64,000 nucleotides of DNA from Arthrobacter agilis. GTDB taxonomy: Bacteria; Actinomycetota; Actinomycetes; Actinomycetales; Micrococcaceae. Made by a program: the position numbers and the translations under genes. Below are positions 60,559 to 64,000 of the stretch, one piece after another; position 1 is the stretch's first letter; the number at the start of each line of letters is the position of its first letter. The stretch spans positions 1,426,001-1,490,000 of the forward strand of contig NZ_JAUSXO010000001.1 of the NCBI RefSeq assembly GCF_030816075.1. The letters run 5' to 3'. Below the pieces are notes generated by a model. It had not been told where the DNA came from. It was given only the letters and a program-made list of their open reading frames with translations, and did no database searches.

Positions 60559-61008
60559 ATGGAAGCCGAGATTACACCTACACGGATCCTTCCCGCCCAC
60601 GAGTGCTGGGAGATGTTACGCCGCGTTCCGGTGGGGCGTCTGGCCCTGTGCGTGCAGGGCGTACCGGAGATCTTCCCGATCAACTTCGCCATCGACCACG
60701 GGACCATCGTCTTCCGGACCTCCGAGGGTACGAAGGCACGCGCGGCCGAGAAAGCCACCGTGGCCTTCGAGGCCGACGGGACGTCGCTCCCGGGCGGCGA
60801 GGTCTGGAGCGTCGTCGTCAAGGGGCACGCGTCCACCATCGACCGCACGCCTGAGCTGATGGAGACGATGCACCTGCCGCTGCACCCCTGGGAGGGCGGC
60901 CGGAAGGACAGGTTCATGCGCCTGGTGCCCGAGACGATCAGCGGGCGCGCCTTCACGCCTGCCCGGCAGCCGGCTCACCTGCGAGCCGGCCGGGCATCCG
61001 ATGAATGA
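60559..61008 (+). CDS. pyridoxamine 5'-phosphate oxidase-fold protein
   Basis: 149 residues. Split-barrel flavin-binding fold: LPAHECWEMLRRVPVGRLALCV, PEIFPINFAIDHGTIVFRTSEGTKARAA, VAFEADG, EVWSVVVKGHA and the end DRFMRLVPETISGRAF. Proteins of this type bind FMN, F420 or haem; Rv3131/Rv2004-like and other members are common in DosR regulons. TAGTGT lies six bases before ATG 60559 with no ribosome site, so a leaderless message under the upstream box is likely. It is divergent from the sensor kinase and convergent with a tandem Usp gene. Confidence 0.88.
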   Translation: MEAEITPTRILPAHECWEMLRRVPVGRLALCVQGVPEIFPINFAIDHGTIVFRTSEGTKARAAEKATVAFEADGTSLPGGEVWSVVVKGHASTIDRTPELMETMHLPLHPWEGGRKDRFMRLVPETISGRAFTPARQPAHLRAGRASDE

Positions 61009-61032
61009 CCCTCGGCGTCGAGGACCACGTGG

Positions 61033-61896
61033 TCAGAGGGATACGACGACGGTGGGGCACGGCGGTTCGAGGAGCAGCGTACGCGTGACCGAACCGAGGG
61101 ACCGCGCCGATCGTGCGCCTGCTCCGTGCCGGCCGATCACCAGCAGGTCCGCGCCCGTCCCATAGAGGTGCAGTGCCTGATCGGGTCTGTGCTCGTCGTC
61201 GACGATCCAGCTGACCGGCAGGCCGGGGTAAAGGTTCCGCACGTCGACGAGCATCACCGAGGCGCTGACGGCCATCGGCCCGGAGGTGACCCCCAGCACC
61301 GTCACGACGGTCAGGGAACTCCTGGTCCGGGACGCCTCCCCCGCTGCCAGGACGAGGGCGGCACGCGAGACCTCGGAACCGTCGACAGCGGCTACCACAC
61401 CCCCTCTGCTGTGATCCGTCATCGAGGTGTAGGCATACGAGGCGGGCACCACCGCGACAGGCGCGGTGGCGTTCAGGGCCACCTCCACGGCGACCGCGCC
61501 CGTGAACTCGCCGCCGGCCGGATTCCGGCGGTCCGTTCCGAGGACGATCATCGGAACGGACTCCGAGAGACCGAGAAGGGCATCAACGACGTCGCCGCAG
61601 TGCAGGGAGGCACTGATCCTGAGGCCGGGATGACTACGCGCCAGAAGCCCCGCTTCCTGATTGACGAGGGTACGGCCCCTGGCGACGACATCTCCATATG
61701 AAGTGCCCGGGGGAACGAGTTCCGGCGCCGGAAGAGCGTGCAGCAGGGTCAGAGGAACGCCCTGGGCGACTGCACGCGACGCAGCCCACTGGACGGCGGA
61801 CCGGCTGCTCACCGCGTCGCGCAGGCCGACGAGCATGGGCTCCGGACGGCGGACCGGCGGCAGGACACGCAGTGGTTCAGGCAGCACGGTCGTCAT
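61033..61896 (-). CDS. universal stress protein, tandem UspA domains
   Basis: 287 residues from ATG 61896 (AAGGAG five bases upstream). Domain 1 (~20-145; PMLVGLRDAVSSRSAVQWAASRA, MIVLGTDRRNPAGGEFTGAVAVEVALNATAPVAVV) and domain 2 (~160-287; GVVAAVDGSEVSRAALVLAAGEA, VIGRHGAGARSARSLGSVTRTLLLEPPCPTVVV). The ATP loop of domain 2 is canonical; that of domain 1 is altered. The box at 61992-62005 lies 24 bp from GAGGGT (61968-61963) on the minus strand, which suggests shared control with the PNPOx protein at 62087. Confidence 0.9.
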   Translation of the reverse strand: MTTVLPEPLRVLPPVRRPEPMLVGLRDAVSSRSAVQWAASRAVAQGVPLTLLHALPAPELVPPGTSYGDVVARGRTLVNQEAGLLARSHPGLRISASLHCGDVVDALLGLSESVPMIVLGTDRRNPAGGEFTGAVAVEVALNATAPVAVVPASYAYTSMTDHSRGGVVAAVDGSEVSRAALVLAAGEASRTRSSLTVVTVLGVTSGPMAVSASVMLVDVRNLYPGLPVSWIVDDEHRPDQALHLYGTGADLLVIGRHGAGARSARSLGSVTRTLLLEPPCPTVVVSL

Positions 61897-61977
61897 GATG
61901 CTCCTTCCGGATGGCACGGTCCCGCCGTCGGGACCGATGCCGAGCGGTGGCCGTTGCACCCCACCCTCACAGAGAGA

Positions 61978-62034
61978 CGCTGTCCGGATCAGGGCCCAAA
62001 GGCTCTGATCCGGACAGCGATCGGTCCGTAGCGT
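61978..62034. promoter_or_regulatory. bidirectional DosR-like box inside a 15-bp inverted repeat
   Basis: CGCTGTCCGGATCAG (61978-61992) and CTGATCCGGACAGCG (62005-62019) are exact reverse complements, and GGGCCCAAAGGCTC (61992-62005) fills the centre. TAGCGT (62029-62034, plus) and GAGGGT (61968-61963, minus) each lie 24 bp from the box edge, one towards the PNPOx gene and one towards the Usp gene. Confidence 0.6.
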
Positions 62035-62086
62035 CAGGACCACCCCGTCGATGACGACGCGGGCGACGACAAGGAAGGCCCGCATC

Positions 62087-62536
62087 ATGACGAGTTCCCC
62101 CGACCAGGACACCTTCTGGGACAACCCCGGCACCCTTCGTGCCTCGGAGATCCTCACGCCCACCGAGTGCTGGGCCCTGGCCACCACCCAGTCCACGGGA
62201 CGGCTCGGATTCTTCAGTGAAGGTCTGCTGAACATCTTCCCGGTCAACTACTTCGTGCTCGATCACCGCGTGTACTTCCGGACATCGGCGGACGGAGTCA
62301 TTGCGACCAGCTATCTGGAACATGCGGCGTTCCAGGTGGACTCCGTCGATCGGACCAGGCAGCACGGATGGACGGTGCTGATCAACGGTCCCGCGACCCG
62401 CGTCGAGGATCCCGGTCTGCTGACGACCCTGTGGGGCAAGGTCTCCGATGAACCATGGGCTCCCGGCCTCCGCGACCTGTTCCTCACCGTGGCCCCGGAG
62501 CACGTGCGCGGACGCCGCCTGCGCAGCGCCAGGTGA
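62087..62536 (+). CDS. pyridoxamine 5'-phosphate oxidase-fold protein
   Basis: 149 residues from ATG 62087, which follows AAGGAAGG by eight bases; an earlier ATG at 62051 has no ribosome site. Same split-barrel pattern as the protein at 60559: ILTPTECWALATTQSTGRLGFFSEG, NIFPVNYFVLDHRVYFRTSADGV, AAFQVDSVDRTRQHGWTVLINGPA, LFLTVAPEHVRGRRL. The two proteins are paralogues with the shared ECWxL, FPxNxxxxDHxxxFRTS and VxGR features. A flavin or deazaflavin role in low-oxygen physiology is inferred from the neighbourhood. Confidence 0.88.
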   Translation: MTSSPDQDTFWDNPGTLRASEILTPTECWALATTQSTGRLGFFSEGLLNIFPVNYFVLDHRVYFRTSADGVIATSYLEHAAFQVDSVDRTRQHGWTVLINGPATRVEDPGLLTTLWGKVSDEPWAPGLRDLFLTVAPEHVRGRRLRSAR

Positions 62537-62596
62537 CCCGGGACCGGGGCCGGCACGGTCACTCGCGGTCGTGTCCCCGGTCACGGGTACGCGGAG

Positions 62597-62639
62597 GGGA
62601 CTTTCTGCCCTAGCTCAACACCGCCCTTCGGCGCAGAGT
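62597..62639 (+). promoter_or_regulatory. DosR-like box and -10 for the DUF4389 gene
   Basis: GGGACTTTCTGCCC (62597-62610) has the GGGACTTT half of the mycobacterial DosR consensus. CAGAGT (62634-62639) lies 24 bp after it, the same distance as in the other promoters of this island, and 96 bases before the start of the membrane protein gene. Confidence 0.5.
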
Positions 62640-62734
62640 GGACGATCCCGGGGCCTCCAGCGGGTCACGGGCCACGCCGTTCAGGCTTCGGCGCGTTCCC
62701 ATCCACGATGTCGCGACGCAAAGGATGGCATGTC

Positions 62735-64000
62735 ATGAGCTCGCCTCTCAGCAGTACTCCCCCCGTTCCTCCAGCAGCCCGCATGCGGACCGCTCCCCTG
62801 ATCCTGGTCCTCCTCGGCGCCCTCCTCATCACGATCGCGGGCGGTATCGGTATCGGCGGTGCCACCGTGGCTGCGCTGGCCGGCCTGCAGCGTGACGGGG
62901 ACTTCCTCACCAGCTCCACCGAGCGATTCTCCTTCGACTCCTACGCCCTGACGAGCAGCCAGGTGGAGGTGAACGAGGTGGACGGCGTCGAGGACCTGCC
63001 GGCCGGGCTCGCCACGCTGCGGCTGCGCGCGACGGCAGCCGATCCGGGGCAGGCAGTCTTCATCGGGGTGGCCCGTCAGGATGACGTGGACGCCTACCTG
63101 TCGTCGGTGCACCACACGGAACTGCGCGATCTCCGGACCACGCCTTTCCGCGCCGTGTACCGCGACGTGCCGGGATCCGGTGTCCCGGGCCCGCCTGCCG
63201 AGCAGGAATTCTGGACCATGTCGGCGTCGGGGACGGGGATGCAGGAGATCACGGCGGACCTGCGGGCCGGCAACTGGGCGGTCGTCATCATGAACGCCGA
63301 CGGCAGCCCTGCCGGTGCCGAGGACCTGCAGGCGGGGTTCCGGTCCACCCTGTTCGCCCCGATCGGGGTGGCGCTGCTCCTCACCGCCGTCCTGCTGCTC
63401 CTGGTCGGTATCCCCCTGGTGCTGGCCGGGGCCAGCGGCCTCGGCCGGGGGCTCGACCCTTCCCTGAGCGCCACCCGGCAGGGACGGCTGGTATCTTCCG
63501 CGGAGAGGCACCATCTGGATTCCGCGGATGCCGCACGTGACCTCCTGCCCCACCCCGCCTCGCTGAGCGGCAGCCTTCGGCCCGGGCTGTCGCGGTGGTT
63601 GTGGCTGGTGAAGTGGTTCCTGGCCCTTCCCCACGCCGTGATCCTGGTGCTGCTGTGGGTCGCCTGCTGGGTCTGCACGATCGCTGCGGGCATCGTCATC
63701 CTCTTCACCGGCCGGTACCCGGCGACGCTCTTCCCCTTCACGGTGGGCGTTCTGCGGTGGACCTGGCGGGTCCAGTTCTACAGCTCGGTCCTCGGCACGG
63801 ACAAGTACCCTCCCTTCACCCTGGCACCCGTGGATGCCTACCCGGCCGACTTCCACGTCCCGTATCCGGCACGGCTGCACCGTGGCCTGGTCCTGGTCAA
63901 AGGGTGGCTCCTGGCGCTGCCGCACCTCCTCATCCTCGCTGTGCTGACCGGTGCCTGGTCCTGGACGGCCACCGGCACCGATCCGGGCCAATTCGCCAGG
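62735..64000 (+). CDS. DUF4389 membrane protein, 3' end outside window
   Basis: 422 residues are present and the frame is open to the right edge. There are hydrophobic segments at ~19-50 (APLILVLLGALLITIAGGIGIGGATVAAL), ~209-232, ~290-320 (FLALPHAVILVLLWVACWVCTIAAGIVILF) and again at the edge (LVKGWLLALPHLLILAVLTGAWSW). The PATLFPFTVGVLRWTWRVQFYSSVLGTDKYPPF block is the DUF4389 signature, and a second copy seems to start at the edge. The segment after the first helix is extracytoplasmic. AAGGAT precedes ATG 62735. Function unknown; the DosR-like box upstream ties it to the stress island. Confidence 0.85.
   Translation, partial: MSSPLSSTPPVPPAARMRTAPLILVLLGALLITIAGGIGIGGATVAALAGLQRDGDFLTSSTERFSFDSYALTSSQVEVNEVDGVEDLPAGLATLRLRATAADPGQAVFIGVARQDDVDAYLSSVHHTELRDLRTTPFRAVYRDVPGSGVPGPPAEQEFWTMSASGTGMQEITADLRAGNWAVVIMNADGSPAGAEDLQAGFRSTLFAPIGVALLLTAVLLLLVGIPLVLAGASGLGRGLDPSLSATRQGRLVSSAERHHLDSADAARDLLPHPASLSGSLRPGLSRWLWLVKWFLALPHAVILVLLWVACWVCTIAAGIVILFTGRYPATLFPFTVGVLRWTWRVQFYSSVLGTDKYPPFTLAPVDAYPADFHVPYPARLHRGLVLVKGWLLALPHLLILAVLTGAWSWTATGTDPGQFAR

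Noticed and set aside
1-64000. Search for tRNA, rRNA, CRISPR arrays, insertion sequences, prophage or integrase genes
   Set aside because: No cloverleaf-type sequence, regularly spaced repeats, transposase or phage motif was recognised by eye; small RNAs could still be missed.

Overview
The window is high-GC actinobacterial DNA, most likely from an Arthrobacter-like member of the Micrococcaceae. The evidence is a complete Pup-proteasome locus (arc, dop, pup, prcB, prcA, pafA), a single-chain PafBC regulator, the mycothiol ligase MshC, RbpA, and strong C/G bias at third codon positions. Protein functions are read from motifs and family knowledge; no database search was run.

Layout. 1-10.4 kb: housekeeping genes (end of an M20 peptidase, acyl-CoA dehydrogenase, aldo/keto reductase-like protein, uppP, mshC, PAC2 protein, HAD phosphatase, site-2 protease, tRNA m1A58 methyltransferase). 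10.6-17.3 kb: the Pup-proteasome operon. 17.4-25.5 kb: two FKBP isomerases, pafBC, tatA, tatC and a HelY-like helicase. 25.5-38.2 kb: amidohydrolase, polyprenol-phosphate mannosyltransferase, rbpA, an NfeD/SPFH pair, a frameshifted RlmA-like methyltransferase, an S9 peptidase, peptide deformylase, a UvrA-like ATPase and a cysteine-desulfurase-like enzyme. 38.4-43.2 kb: an Asp23/Gls24-AmaP envelope-stress cluster facing an ECF-type sigma factor, followed by a gene that joins a zinc-binding anti-sigma-like segment to an Asp23-like domain. 43.2-54.7 kb: a carbohydrate-use cluster (cellulase-like hydrolase, DUF5107-TPR protein, AraC regulator, sugar ABC importer without its own ATPase, GH35 beta-galactosidase). 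54.7-64 kb: a hypoxia/dormancy-type island with four universal stress proteins, a GAF sensor kinase, a NarL-type response regulator, two PNPOx-fold proteins and a DUF4389 membrane protein.

Regulation. Many genes have a TANNNT -10 hexamer 6-7 bases before the start codon and no Shine-Dalgarno sequence, so they are probably leaderless. In the last 9 kb, six 14-bp near-palindromes resembling DosR/DevR boxes lie upstream of stress genes; five of the seven box-promoter arrangements have an NANNGT hexamer exactly 24 bp from the box edge. rbpA has a SigR/SigH-like promoter. Two genes (the RlmA-like methyltransferase near 31487 and an NAD(P)-binding protein near 55166) carry apparent single frameshifts that could be true lesions or sequence errors. 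No tRNA, rRNA, CRISPR array, insertion sequence or phage gene was seen.
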